From a virus: a DNA stretch of 25,999 bases. The position numbers were made by a program, and so were the translations under genes. Below, piece after piece: positions 14,593 through 22,542 of the stretch. The notes below the pieces were generated by a model. The model did not search any database and was not told the DNA's origin. It saw only the letters and a program-made list of their open reading frames with translations. The stretch spans positions 1 to 25,999 of the IMG/VR virus record IMGVR_UViG_3300020595_000172. The stretch is one strand, 5' to 3'. The stretch's first letter is position 1. Each line of letters opens with the position of its first letter.

Positions 14593-16210
14593 TCCAAATC
14601 TTAAAAAAGCAAACGTACAGCAGGAGTGGACTAAACACGAACTGCAAGAATACGCTAATTGTATGGAAGATCCTATATACTTTATACAAAATTATGTAAG
14701 AATTGTATCACTTGATGAGGGTCTAATACCTTTTAAAATGTATCCATTTCAGAAAGAGATGGTTGGTACATTCCACAATAATCGTTTTACTATTTGTAAA
14801 CTACCCAGACAGTCTGGTAAGTCTACTGTTATGGTTTCTTATCTATTACACTATGCTTTATTTAATCCAGCAGTTAATATTGCTATACTTGCAAACAAGG
14901 CCGCAACTGCGAGAGATTTATTAGGGAGACTGCAACTTGCGTATGAACACCTTCCCAAGTGGTTACAACAAGGGGTCATGTCTTGGAACAAAGGAAGTCT
15001 TGAACTTGAAAATGGTTCTAAAATTTTGGCATCATCTACTTCAGCATCTGCCGTTCGTGGTGGTTCTTATAATATTATTTTCTTGGATGAGTTTGCATAT
15101 GTACCCAGCAACGTAGCAGAACAATTTTTTAGTTCTGTGTATCCCACGATTTCCTCTGGTAAAACAACTAAGGTTATGATTGTTTCCACACCACATGGTA
15201 TGAATATGTTCTATAAGATATGGACAGAAGCAGAAGAAAAAAGAAACAGTTACATTCCTATTGAAGTTCACTGGTCAGAAGTGCCCGGCCGTGATGAGAA
15301 ATGGAAGAAAGAAACTATTGCAAATACAAGTGAACAACAATTCAACACAGAATTTGAATGTGAGTTTCTAGGTTCTATTGATACTCTTATTACACCACGA
15401 AAACTAAGAACACTTACATATAAGACTCCGATACAATCTAATAAGGGTTTGGATGTTTATTATTCACCAGAAAAAGATCATACATATTATATTACAGTTG
15501 ATGTAGCAAGAGGAGTAGAGAGTGATTACTCTGCCTACATAGTTTTTGATGTAACACAGATACCATATAAAATTGTTGCAAAGTATAGAGATAACGAAAT
15601 AAAACCACTATTGTTTCCACAAAAAATATATGATGTTGCAAGAGCATATAATCAAGCATTTGTTTTAGTAGAAGTAAATGATATTGGAGAACAAGTTGCT
15701 AATACTTTACAATTTGATTTAGAATATGATAATCTTGTTATGGCATCAATGAGAGGACGTGCTGGACAAATTATGGGTGGTGGATTTAGTGGTGGTAAAG
15801 CACAATTGGGTGTACGGACAACCAAAGCTGTTAAGAAGATTGGTTGTTCTAATCTAAAACAAATGATTGAAGATGATAAGGTAATAGTAGAAGATTATGA
15901 TATGATAAACGAATTATCTACATTTGTAGTAAAAGGACAATCCTTTCAGGCAGATGAGGGTTGTAATGATGATTTAGTTGCATGTTTGTTTATGTTTGCA
16001 TGGTCAATTGACCAAACATATTTTAAAGAATTAACTAATATGGACATGCGAGAACGTATGTTACAAGAAAATAAAGATCAGATAGAACAAGACATGGCTC
16101 CTTTTGGGTTCATAGTGGACGGTTTAGAGGATGAAAACATTGGGGAGATGGTAGATGAATATGGAACAAAGTGGAATCCAATTGTTAGAGACTATTCATC
16201 CAATTGGTAA
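14573..16210 (+). CDS. gp17: Large terminase subunit gp17 (ATPase-nuclease)
   Basis: Packaging motor that pumps DNA into the prohead and cuts the concatemer. The 545-aa protein (T4: 610) has an N-terminal ATPase with Walker A PRQSGKST at 78-85, Walker B IIFLDEF with D172-E173, and coupling motif MIVSTPHGMN. The C-terminal RNase H-like nuclease shows three acidic sites: D310 in ITVDVARG, E367 and D370 in LVEVNDIGEQ, and D466/D467 in CNDDLVACLF. All catalytic positions are present. The ATG at 14573 lies inside the upstream gene. The C-terminus is overlapped by 56 bases by an oxygenase-like gene in another frame. Confidence 0.97.
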   Translation: METYLGNPNLKKANVQQEWTKHELQEYANCMEDPIYFIQNYVRIVSLDEGLIPFKMYPFQKEMVGTFHNNRFTICKLPRQSGKSTVMVSYLLHYALFNPAVNIAILANKAATARDLLGRLQLAYEHLPKWLQQGVMSWNKGSLELENGSKILASSTSASAVRGGSYNIIFLDEFAYVPSNVAEQFFSSVYPTISSGKTTKVMIVSTPHGMNMFYKIWTEAEEKRNSYIPIEVHWSEVPGRDEKWKKETIANTSEQQFNTEFECEFLGSIDTLITPRKLRTLTYKTPIQSNKGLDVYYSPEKDHTYYITVDVARGVESDYSAYIVFDVTQIPYKIVAKYRDNEIKPLLFPQKIYDVARAYNQAFVLVEVNDIGEQVANTLQFDLEYDNLVMASMRGRAGQIMGGGFSGGKAQLGVRTTKAVKKIGCSNLKQMIEDDKVIVEDYDMINELSTFVVKGQSFQADEGCNDDLVACLFMFAWSIDQTYFKELTNMDMRERMLQENKDQIEQDMAPFGFIVDGLEDENIGEMVDEYGTKWNPIVRDYSSNW

Positions 16211-16703
16211 AGTTAAATTAAATATACCTATTGAAAAAAGAAAACTAATAAAAAACATAATAAAAGATGATACTTACAGTTTAAAAACAATCGGTGGATT
16301 TAAATCTAATATTATTACAAATTACAGAACAACATGGCACATGCATGACATACATGAACTCTTTGGTGAGATATCAGATAAAACATTAGATATAGTAAGA
16401 GGATTCACTGGTAACGATAAATTTTATGCAAAAGAATGTTGGGGTGCAATATATCAAAAAGGAGATAAAGCAAAGTCACACATACATAGTGTTATATGGG
16501 CATGGACTTACTATGTAGAATGTTGTCCTAATTGTTCACCTTTAGTATTTAAAAGAAGAAATATAGAAATTAAACCAGAGGAAGATTATTTGATATTTTG
16601 GAATGGAATACTTCCAAATGATAAATACCATTATAACACACATTGTGTACCACCACAAGAATGTGAACATGGAAGAGTGATGATTGCTGGAAATATTGAT
16701 TAG
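16155..16703 (+). CDS. 2OG-Fe(II) oxygenase-like protein with HxH motif
   Basis: A 182-aa protein resembling the short double-stranded-beta-helix oxygenases of T4-like marine phages. The core reads CWGAIYQKGDKAKSHIHSVI, then LVFKRRNIEIKPEEDYLIFW, then HCVPPQECEHGRVMIAGN, matching the family order W-n-Y--gd---H-H, lFp, H-v-p, R-siagN. The first pair is H109-I-H111, where iron oxygenases usually have HxD; the distal His is 163 and the probable 2OG Arg is 174. It may be an oxygenase variant or a metal-binding cupin. Start 16155 has GGGGAG about 8 bases upstream, although it lies inside gp17. The stop overlaps, tail to tail, the stop of the minus-strand gene. Confidence 0.7.
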   Translation: MNMEQSGIQLLETIHPIGKVKLNIPIEKRKLIKNIIKDDTYSLKTIGGFKSNIITNYRTTWHMHDIHELFGEISDKTLDIVRGFTGNDKFYAKECWGAIYQKGDKAKSHIHSVIWAWTYYVECCPNCSPLVFKRRNIEIKPEEDYLIFWNGILPNDKYHYNTHCVPPQECEHGRVMIAGNID

Positions 16704-16999
16704 AGAAATTCTATTAAATCACTATCCAGTTTGATCCAACAATTAGAACAAACAACTTTAGAGTTGTCAATAAGTTCTTGGATTTGTTCTCTACTATCAT
16801 CGTTCATACCTTTTCTTTTGGTTTGAGAACGTATTACATTATCGTGAGGGTAAAATTTAAGACATACTGTTTCTGCCTCACCACAATGAACACAAGATTG
16901 ATCGCTCAGAATGTTATTTAACCAAACGCCTCGCTTTCGGTAATTTCTTCTTGCAACCTTCTTAATGGTGTCTTTGTATTTTTCATAGTGTGTTGTCAT
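16700..16999 (-). CDS. Degenerate HNH / zinc-ribbon protein
   Basis: The only convincing minus-strand gene. The 99-aa protein has a basic N-terminus (YKDTIKKVARRNYRKRGVW), a first CxxC (C36, C39 in SCVHCGE), a LKFYPHDN segment with H52 where HNH nucleases have their first core His, a helix (SREQIQELIDNS) and a second CxxC (C84, C87 in VVCSNCWIK). The pattern matches phage HNH proteins that end VLC-NCH, but the last His is replaced by Trp88. It may therefore bind zinc and DNA without cutting. The frame is open further upstream into gp18, but that extension reads only the gp18 complement, so ATG at 16999 is preferred. A minus-strand late promoter begins six bases before it. Confidence 0.75.
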   Translation of the reverse strand: MTTHYEKYKDTIKKVARRNYRKRGVWLNNILSDQSCVHCGEAETVCLKFYPHDNVIRSQTKRKGMNDDSREQIQELIDNSKVVCSNCWIKLDSDLIEFL

Positions 17000-17004
17000 G
17001 TAAT

Positions 17005-17012
17005 TATTTATA
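17005..17012 (-). promoter_or_regulatory. T4-type late promoter on the minus strand
   Basis: TATAAATA read on the minus strand, ending six bases before the ATG of the HNH-like gene. With the T4 spacing, transcription would begin at about the A of that ATG, giving a leaderless or near-leaderless message. It stands back to back with two plus-strand copies. Confidence 0.5.
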
Positions 17013-17024
17013 TGATTTATTGCA

Positions 17025-17032
17025 TATAAATA
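17025..17032 (+). promoter_or_regulatory. T4-type late promoter, distal copy before gp18
   Basis: Exact TATAAATA in the 124-base gap between the divergent HNH-like gene and gp18, 31 bases upstream of a second copy. The predicted start is near 17038. Confidence 0.6.
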
Positions 17033-17055
17033 TAGGTTTTTAAGAAACGGTAAAT

Positions 17056-17063
17056 TATAAATA
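17056..17063 (+). promoter_or_regulatory. T4-type late promoter, proximal copy before gp18
   Basis: Exact TATAAATA with predicted start near 17069, leaving a leader of about 55 bases that ends in the AAGGAG site before gp18. With the copy at 17025 it gives tandem late promoters for the tail genes, the most abundant tail products. Confidence 0.7.
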
Positions 17064-17123
17064 AAAGTAAGATTAAGTAAGAACAATGCTGAACGGGCAA
17101 ACTTAAAGGACAAGGAGTAAATC

Positions 17124-19298
17124 ATGGCATTTCTAGTATCACCTGGCGTCCAAGTTAAAGAGGTCGACTTAACAAATGTCGTTCCTGCTGTTGCAACATC
17201 TATTGGTGCAATTGCTGGGCCATTTGAAAAGGGGCCTGTCGGTGAGGTTACTGCAATTGGATCGGAAGAAGAATTAGTAAAAATCTTTGGAAAACCCAAT
17301 TCTAGTAATTACGAAACTTGGTTTACAGCCGCAAACTTTTTACAATATTCAGATGCTCTAAGAGTGGTTCGTGTCGAATCTGGTGTTTTAAACGCAACAT
17401 CAAAGGCGAGTGGACTACTAATAAGATCAACTGACCACTATACAACATCTTTTGCTGAGGGGCAAGGAACTGTTGGTTTGTGGGCATCAAGAACTTCTGG
17501 GTCAGAAGGAAATAGTATTGCTGTTTCTGTATGTCCTAGTGCAACTGCTTACGAACAAAATTTAACTACTGCAAATAAAATCGCTGCAACGGCCGCTTCT
17601 GGTGCAACTTCAATTACACTAGACGATGTTGACGCTGCCGATAACGAAATCAATGTTGGAGATATACTTTCGTTCTTCACAACTTCTGCATTTAGTACAC
17701 AAGTAAGTGGACATGAAGATAAACAATATGAAGTGACTGCAATTGATATCACTAACAACACTGCAACAATCAGAGAACTTGACAATGTAAACGGAACTGG
17801 TTTGGTTGCCGCACTTGCTTCTAATTCATTTATCAGACGTAGATGGAAATTCTATGACTTGTTTGATGGTGCCCCAGGCACATCTGCTTGGGCAACTCAA
17901 AATGGTAGAGGTACAGGCGATGAACTACACATTGTAGTTTTCGATACAACTGGAACTATTGCTGGTTTTGACAGTGATACAGCAGGACAAAGAACTCAAG
18001 GTGTACTTGAAACTTTTGCAAGTCTTTCCAAAAACGTAAATGGAAAAACTGCTCAAGGACAGAGTAACTATTATCCAGACGTAATCTACAGACAATCAAC
18101 TCTCATTTATTGGATGGATCATCCAGTAACTTCTGATATTCCAACAAGTAAATCAGATGAGATTACCTCAAGTGGAACTAATTGGGGAACAGATTTACAA
18201 ACTGGTAACGAAATATTATTGAACGGATCAGACTCCTCTGGTACTGACGAAGGTGACAATGTTATCTTAGATGGTACAGATGGTTCATCAACTGATGCTG
18301 GTAGTGATATTCTACTAGAAGAAGGTGGTGCATACACTGCTGTTACTGGTGCATATGAATCACAACTTAACGGTGGTGCAGATGACTTTAGTGTATCTGC
18401 TGGTGAAATTCAACTTGCATACGATAAGTTCAAAGATGTAGAGAGTATTGATATCAACCTAGTATTAGGTGGGCCGTCAAGTATCGCTGCTGATACTGAA
18501 ACTGGTATGGACACACATGTTACTATGATTACAGATTTATGTGAGTTTAGAAAAGATTGTGTAGGATTTGTATCACCCCACAGAACTGCTGTAGTTGGTG
18601 TTGCAGATTCGGTAACACAAACTGATAATGTTAAATCTGCATTTGATAACTGCCCATCATCATCTTACATGGTGTTTGACAGTGGTTACAAGTACATGTA
18701 TGACAAATACAATGACCAGTTTAGATTCGTTCCATTGAACGGAGACACTGCTGGACTATGTGCAAACACAGACAATGTTGCTGACCCTTGGTTCTCGCCA
18801 GGCGGTTTCAATAGAGGAAATGTTAGAGGCGCTGTAAAACTTGCTTACAATCCAAGTAAATCTCAAAGAGATATCTTGTATCGTGCAAGGATTAACCCAG
18901 TTGTTAACTTCCCCGGCCAAGGTGTTGTACTGTTCGGTGATAAAACTGCATTGGCTAAACCAAGTGCTTTTGACAGAATTAATGTTAGAAGATTGTTCTT
19001 GGTATTAGAAAAAGCAATCGCAACTGCCGCTAAGTTCCAACTCTTTGAGTTCAACGATGAATTTACAAGGGCGCAATTTAGAAACTTAGTAGAACCATTC
19101 CTTAGAGATGTTCAAGGTAGAAGAGGTATAACAGACTTTAAAGTTGTTGCTGACGGTACTAATAATACTGGACAAGTAATTGATAGAAATGAGTTTGTTG
19201 CAGATATCTTTGTTAAACCTAACAGAAGTATCAACTTTATTACTCTTAACTTTGTCGCCGTAAGAACTGGTGTCGCATTTACAGAGGTAGGAGGTTAA
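17124..19298 (+). CDS. gp18: Tail sheath protein gp18
   Basis: Contractile sheath subunit of the tail. The 724-aa protein (T4: 659) starts MAFLVSPGVQVKEVDLTN and then AIAGPFEKGPVGEV and EELVKIFGKP, a typical T4 sheath N-terminus. The conserved C-terminal domain includes YNPSKSQRDILYRARINPVV, GVVLFGDKTAL, RINVRRLFLVLEKAIA and FLRDVQGRRGI, which builds the sheath core. Residues about 345-405 hold a Gly/Ser/Thr/Asp-rich repeat insert, which accounts for much of the extra length and probably sits on the outer face. A strong AAGGAG lies before the ATG, and tandem late promoters lie upstream. Confidence 0.97.
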   Translation: MAFLVSPGVQVKEVDLTNVVPAVATSIGAIAGPFEKGPVGEVTAIGSEEELVKIFGKPNSSNYETWFTAANFLQYSDALRVVRVESGVLNATSKASGLLIRSTDHYTTSFAEGQGTVGLWASRTSGSEGNSIAVSVCPSATAYEQNLTTANKIAATAASGATSITLDDVDAADNEINVGDILSFFTTSAFSTQVSGHEDKQYEVTAIDITNNTATIRELDNVNGTGLVAALASNSFIRRRWKFYDLFDGAPGTSAWATQNGRGTGDELHIVVFDTTGTIAGFDSDTAGQRTQGVLETFASLSKNVNGKTAQGQSNYYPDVIYRQSTLIYWMDHPVTSDIPTSKSDEITSSGTNWGTDLQTGNEILLNGSDSSGTDEGDNVILDGTDGSSTDAGSDILLEEGGAYTAVTGAYESQLNGGADDFSVSAGEIQLAYDKFKDVESIDINLVLGGPSSIAADTETGMDTHVTMITDLCEFRKDCVGFVSPHRTAVVGVADSVTQTDNVKSAFDNCPSSSYMVFDSGYKYMYDKYNDQFRFVPLNGDTAGLCANTDNVADPWFSPGGFNRGNVRGAVKLAYNPSKSQRDILYRARINPVVNFPGQGVVLFGDKTALAKPSAFDRINVRRLFLVLEKAIATAAKFQLFEFNDEFTRAQFRNLVEPFLRDVQGRRGITDFKVVADGTNNTGQVIDRNEFVADIFVKPNRSINFITLNFVAVRTGVAFTEVGG
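18222..18338 (+). repeat. Imperfect 16-residue repeat inside gp18
   Basis: Consecutive units read NGSDSSGTDEGDNVIL then DGTDGSSTDAGSDILLEE, preceded by a weaker partial unit (SGTNWGTDLQTGNEILL). Each unit has a Ser/Thr-Gly-Thr-Asp turn followed by an Asp/Asn-hydrophobic strand, consistent with a small stacked beta surface. The DNA copies differ at many third positions, so the duplication is old or selected at the protein level. Confidence 0.6.
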
Positions 19299-19300
19299 TC

Positions 19301-19831
19301 ATGGCTAAAATAGACGATTTCAAAGCAAATCTTATCGGTGGTGGTGCTCGTGCCAACCAATTTAAAGTGACGTTAACTCCACCTTCTGAAATTACTACTG
19401 GATTAGATGTTCGTAGAACTTCTTTTCTAGTAACTGCAACTAACTTGCCTGCGAGTACATTGGGTGAGATTGCAATACCATTCAGAGGTAGAACCATTTA
19501 TATGGCTGGTGACAGACCTGCTCCAGAAACTTGGACAACTACTTTTTATAATGACACTGACTTTATGATTAGAAACGCAATGGAAAGATGGCAAAACGGT
19601 ATTAACAATTATGCCGATGCATCTGGATTAATTACCCCTGCTGGTTATCAAACTGATTTAACAGTTGAACAACTAGACAGAGATGATACAATCCTTAAAT
19701 CATACATTTTTAGAAATGCGTTTCCACTGACTGTTTCACAGATTGACTTAACAACTGCTGAAGCAACAGAAATTGAAACATTTGAGGTTACATGGCGTTA
19801 TCAACACTTTGAACCTTCAAATATACTATAG
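19301..19831 (+). CDS. gp19: Tail tube protein gp19
   Basis: Subunit of the inner tube through which DNA passes. The 176-aa protein (T4: 163) begins with DDFKANLIGGGARANQFKVT, a typical gp19 opening, followed by TNLPASTLGEIAIPFRGRTI and a central DRPAPETWTTTFYNDTDFM plus RNAMERWQNGIN, all conserved in tube proteins of this family. The C-terminus FEVTWRYQHFEPSNI also matches. It starts three bases after gp18 and would be translated from the same late message. A hairpin follows the gene. Confidence 0.96.
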   Translation: MAKIDDFKANLIGGGARANQFKVTLTPPSEITTGLDVRRTSFLVTATNLPASTLGEIAIPFRGRTIYMAGDRPAPETWTTTFYNDTDFMIRNAMERWQNGINNYADASGLITPAGYQTDLTVEQLDRDDTILKSYIFRNAFPLTVSQIDLTTAEATEIETFEVTWRYQHFEPSNIL

Positions 19832-19838
19832 TATTAAA

Positions 19839-19857
19839 CCTACTAAATAGTAGTAGG
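19839..19857 (+). repeat. Perfect 7-bp hairpin between gp19 and gp20
   Basis: CCTACTA, loop AATAG, TAGTAGG. It lies 8 bases after the gp19 stop. There is no following T-run, so it is not a classical terminator. It could limit read-through, protect a 3' end or be an RNA-processing site. No exact late promoter lies in this gap. Confidence 0.55.
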
Positions 19858-19874
19858 AAATTTGGAGTAATATA

Positions 19875-21521
19875 ATGGCGGAACTATTTGGATTTAAATT
19901 TGAGAAGATAAAAGACTCTGGTGGGGTAGAGAAATTTACCCCACCTAAAACTGATGACGGAACTATTGAAGTTGCTGGTGGGGGATTTTTCGGACAAGTT
20001 TTAGACACAGACGGTAGAGAACGGACTGAACAAGATCTCATTCGTAGATATAGAGACATTGCCCAACAGGCAGAGTGTGATGCTGCGATTGAAGATATTG
20101 TTAATGAGTCTATTGTTTCTAACGAAAGAGACCAAGCAATTCAAGTTACACTTGACAACCTTGGATATTCAGACAAAATCAAAAGAAGAATTAGAGAAGA
20201 GTTTTCAGAGGTCTTGCAACTACTAGACTTTGAAAGCAAAGGACACGACATATTTAGGCGTTGGTATGTTGATGGTAGATTGTTTTATCATAAAGTAATT
20301 GATAAAAAGAATCCCAGACAAGGTATTGTAGAATTAAGATATATCGATCCTAAAAAAATTAAAAAAGTAAGAGAAGTTAAAAAAGATAAAGGTAAGGGTG
20401 CAGCTTCCTCAATAGAACTCATTAAAGATATAGAAGATTACTATATGTATAATGAAAAGGGAATAGGTGTTGCTGGTGGTTCTAATCAAGGTATTAAAGT
20501 CGCTGCAGATTCAATCGCTTACTGCCCATCTGGATTAATTGACCAAAACAAAGGTCATGTACTTTCATACTTACACAAAGCAATCAAACCAGTTAATCAA
20601 CTTAGAATGATTGAGGATGCACTTGTTATCTATCGTATATCAAGAGCGCCTGAAAGACGTATCTTCTATATTGATGTTGGTAATCTACCAAAGATTAAAG
20701 CAGAACAATATCTAAAAGATGTGATGAATCGTTATCGTAACAAACTGGTATACGATGCAAATACTGGTGAAATAAAAGACGATAGAAATCACATGTCAAT
20801 GTTAGAAGATTTTTGGTTGCCACGAAGAGAAGGTGGTAGAGGAACAGAAATTACTACATTGCCAGGCGGTTCTAATCTTGGTGAGATTGATGATATAGAA
20901 TACTTTAAAAAGAAATTGTATCAATCATTAAATGTTCCACAAGCTAGATTAAATGCAGAAGAAGGATTTAGTTTAGGTAGAAGTACAGAGATTACAAGAG
21001 ATGAACTTAAATTTACTAAGTTTGTTCAAAGAATAAGAAAGAGATTTACACCACTACTAACAGATCTTCTAAAAACCCAATTACTATTAAAAGGTGTTAT
21101 TGGATTAGAAGATTGGCCAAAGATGGTAGAACATATTCAATATGATTTTCTACAAGATGGTCATTTTGCAGAATTAAAAAAGGCAGAATTGTTAGAGGGT
21201 AGATTGAACTCACTACAGACTATTGAACCATATATCGGTACATTTTTCTCAAAAGAATATGTATTGAAAAATGTGTTGAATATGACAGATGCCGAAATAG
21301 ATGATATGCAAATGCAGATTAAGAAAGAGGCTGGTATGGATGTTGATGATGGTGGAGTTAATGTACCAGATGCAACTGATGGAATCACTAGATACCCAAG
21401 TGTAGATGGTGGTGCTCTTCCTGCTGATGATGTTGCAAAATTTAGAGGCGAGGTAGAACCAGAAGGCGGTGATGAGAAACCAAAACCAAAACCAAATGGA
21501 GATGAAAATGGCGACAAGTAA
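19875..21521 (+). CDS. gp20: Portal protein gp20
   Basis: Dodecameric portal at the head vertex that nucleates assembly and channels DNA. The 548-aa protein (T4: 524) contains the family blocks IRRYRDIAQQAECDAAIEDI, VNESIVSNERDQAIQV, FRRWYVDGRLFYHKVID, GIVELRYIDPKKIKKVREV, PVNQLRMIEDALVIYRISRA, PERRIFYIDVGNLPK and LPGGSNLGEIDDIEYFKKKL. The last 60 residues are acidic, Gly/Pro/Lys-rich and probably disordered. The gp67-like gene starts inside the end of this gene with a 14-base overlap. Confidence 0.97.
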   Translation: MAELFGFKFEKIKDSGGVEKFTPPKTDDGTIEVAGGGFFGQVLDTDGRERTEQDLIRRYRDIAQQAECDAAIEDIVNESIVSNERDQAIQVTLDNLGYSDKIKRRIREEFSEVLQLLDFESKGHDIFRRWYVDGRLFYHKVIDKKNPRQGIVELRYIDPKKIKKVREVKKDKGKGAASSIELIKDIEDYYMYNEKGIGVAGGSNQGIKVAADSIAYCPSGLIDQNKGHVLSYLHKAIKPVNQLRMIEDALVIYRISRAPERRIFYIDVGNLPKIKAEQYLKDVMNRYRNKLVYDANTGEIKDDRNHMSMLEDFWLPRREGGRGTEITTLPGGSNLGEIDDIEYFKKKLYQSLNVPQARLNAEEGFSLGRSTEITRDELKFTKFVQRIRKRFTPLLTDLLKTQLLLKGVIGLEDWPKMVEHIQYDFLQDGHFAELKKAELLEGRLNSLQTIEPYIGTFFSKEYVLKNVLNMTDAEIDDMQMQIKKEAGMDVDDGGVNVPDATDGITRYPSVDGGALPADDVAKFRGEVEPEGGDEKPKPKPNGDENGDK

Positions 21522-21690
21522 AGATTTCGTTGATGCAGTTGTGAATAAAAATAACCTTGAAGCAGAAGATGCTTTTAAGGCTGCGATTCAAACTAAAGTT
21601 GGAGATGCTCTTGAAGCAAAAAGAAAAGAAGTAGCAAAAACTTTTGTTAAACATGAAACTCTTCCAGATGCAGACGAAGCAGAAGAATAA
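21508..21690 (+). CDS. gp67: Prohead core protein gp67-like
   Basis: A 60-aa protein in the place of T4 gp67 (80 aa), a small internal core protein. It shares the layout of T4 gp67: a helix near the N-terminus, a conserved basic helix (GDALEAKRKEVAKTFV, compare T4 IDLIKEEKIAIARNFL), and an acidic C-terminus (PDADEAEE). T4's acidic tail is longer. I chose ATG 21508 because GGAG at 21498-21501 precedes it; the in-frame ATG at 21469 would add 13 Asn/Gln/Met residues encoded by the complement-phase of the gp20 tail. Stop and next start overlap as TAATG. Confidence 0.8.
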   Translation: MATSKDFVDAVVNKNNLEAEDAFKAAIQTKVGDALEAKRKEVAKTFVKHETLPDADEAEE

Positions 21691-21932
21691 TGGAGTTTGA
21701 AGGTTTATACAGTACAGTTCTTGAAAAGGACGAACACAAAAAATCTAAGGAGTACAAGAAATTGTCGCCTAGGATGAAAAAAGCTGTGGACGGAATTTTC
21801 AAAGTTATGGACGATAAACCTTCCGATTTCCTAAATACTTTTGAAAAAACAATTAAAAATGTAGCGAAAAAAAATAGCGTTCCAGAGAAAGATTTAATCA
21901 AGTACTTTGAACGAGAGATTTTAGACATATAG
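21690..21932 (+). CDS. Small conserved-looking protein at the gp68 position
   Basis: An 80-aa charged helical protein. It contains KLSPRMKKAVDGIFKVMDD and then FEKTIKNVAKKNSVPEKDLI with a C-terminal YFEREILD. I recall similar short proteins beside portal and protease genes of marine T4-like phages, but I cannot align it to T4 gp68 (141 aa), so the link rests on gene order. It is coupled to the gp67-like gene by TAATG and ends nine bases before the next gene. A role in the prohead core or its assembly is inference. Confidence 0.7.
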   Translation: MEFEGLYSTVLEKDEHKKSKEYKKLSPRMKKAVDGIFKVMDDKPSDFLNTFEKTIKNVAKKNSVPEKDLIKYFEREILDI

Positions 21933-21941
21933 GAGAATAAA

Positions 21942-22514
21942 ATGGCGTTTAAAATGTTACGACACATTGGTAAAATCGTTCAGGCAAATGATAGCGCAGC
22001 CGCTTTAGTTCTAGGGCCATTAGGGCCAAGTTCTGCTATCAGAATTTCGGAACATGGTGGAGAGAATGGTTTTGTCAAAATAACACAAGAGGGTACGACA
22101 GTTACAGCAACTAACGGAAGTTTCGTAGATGGGAATAGTGTAATCACTATGATACCAGAAGAAAGACCAAAAGCAATTCAAATTACAGCTGCAAGTTCTG
22201 CTGACCCAGTGGTACTAACAGTTGCAGATAGAGGCGAAGGAAGTGGTATAAATCATCCTTTTGCTGTAGGTGATCAAATATCTGTAGTAGATGCTGATGT
22301 TTCTGCATGGAATACACTACTAACAAATGTTAATGTATCTGCAATAGGTTCTACAACAATTACACTTGGTGCTGTTGACGGTAGTTCAACTGCAACTTTT
22401 ACTGGTGATGCAACTGCAAGATCATGTTATAGTATTTCACACATAAATGAAACTGCTGGTTCTAATAGTAAAATCTATGTAGAAGAAATTGTTCAAGGAC
22501 AACCAGGCATATAA
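21942..22514 (+). CDS. Unknown virion-like beta-rich protein between core and protease genes
   Basis: I do not recognise this 190-aa protein. After a short basic start (MAFKMLRHIGKIVQ) it is dominated by small residues, Thr, Ser and Val in strand-like stretches: SSAIRISEHGGENGFVKITQ, EGTTVTATNGSFVDGN, AIQITAASSADPVVLTVAD and STTITLGAVDGSSTATFTGD. There is no signal peptide, Cys pair or catalytic motif. This composition is typical of phage decoration, fibre or spike domains. T4 has no gene at this point between 68 and 21. GGAG lies just before the ATG. It is followed by a gap with a late promoter for gp21, so it is probably the last gene of the gp20 message. Confidence 0.75.
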   Translation: MAFKMLRHIGKIVQANDSAAALVLGPLGPSSAIRISEHGGENGFVKITQEGTTVTATNGSFVDGNSVITMIPEERPKAIQITAASSADPVVLTVADRGEGSGINHPFAVGDQISVVDADVSAWNTLLTNVNVSAIGSTTITLGAVDGSSTATFTGDATARSCYSISHINETAGSNSKIYVEEIVQGQPGI

Positions 22515-22542
22515 TAAAAATAATTATAGAACATTTTATAAT

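Noticed and set aside
17000-17299. Extension of the minus-strand HNH-like frame to a 199-aa protein.
   Set aside because: The extra 100 residues are the complement of the gp18 start and the promoter region and show no family signal. The late promoter and HNH-like length favour the ATG at 16999.
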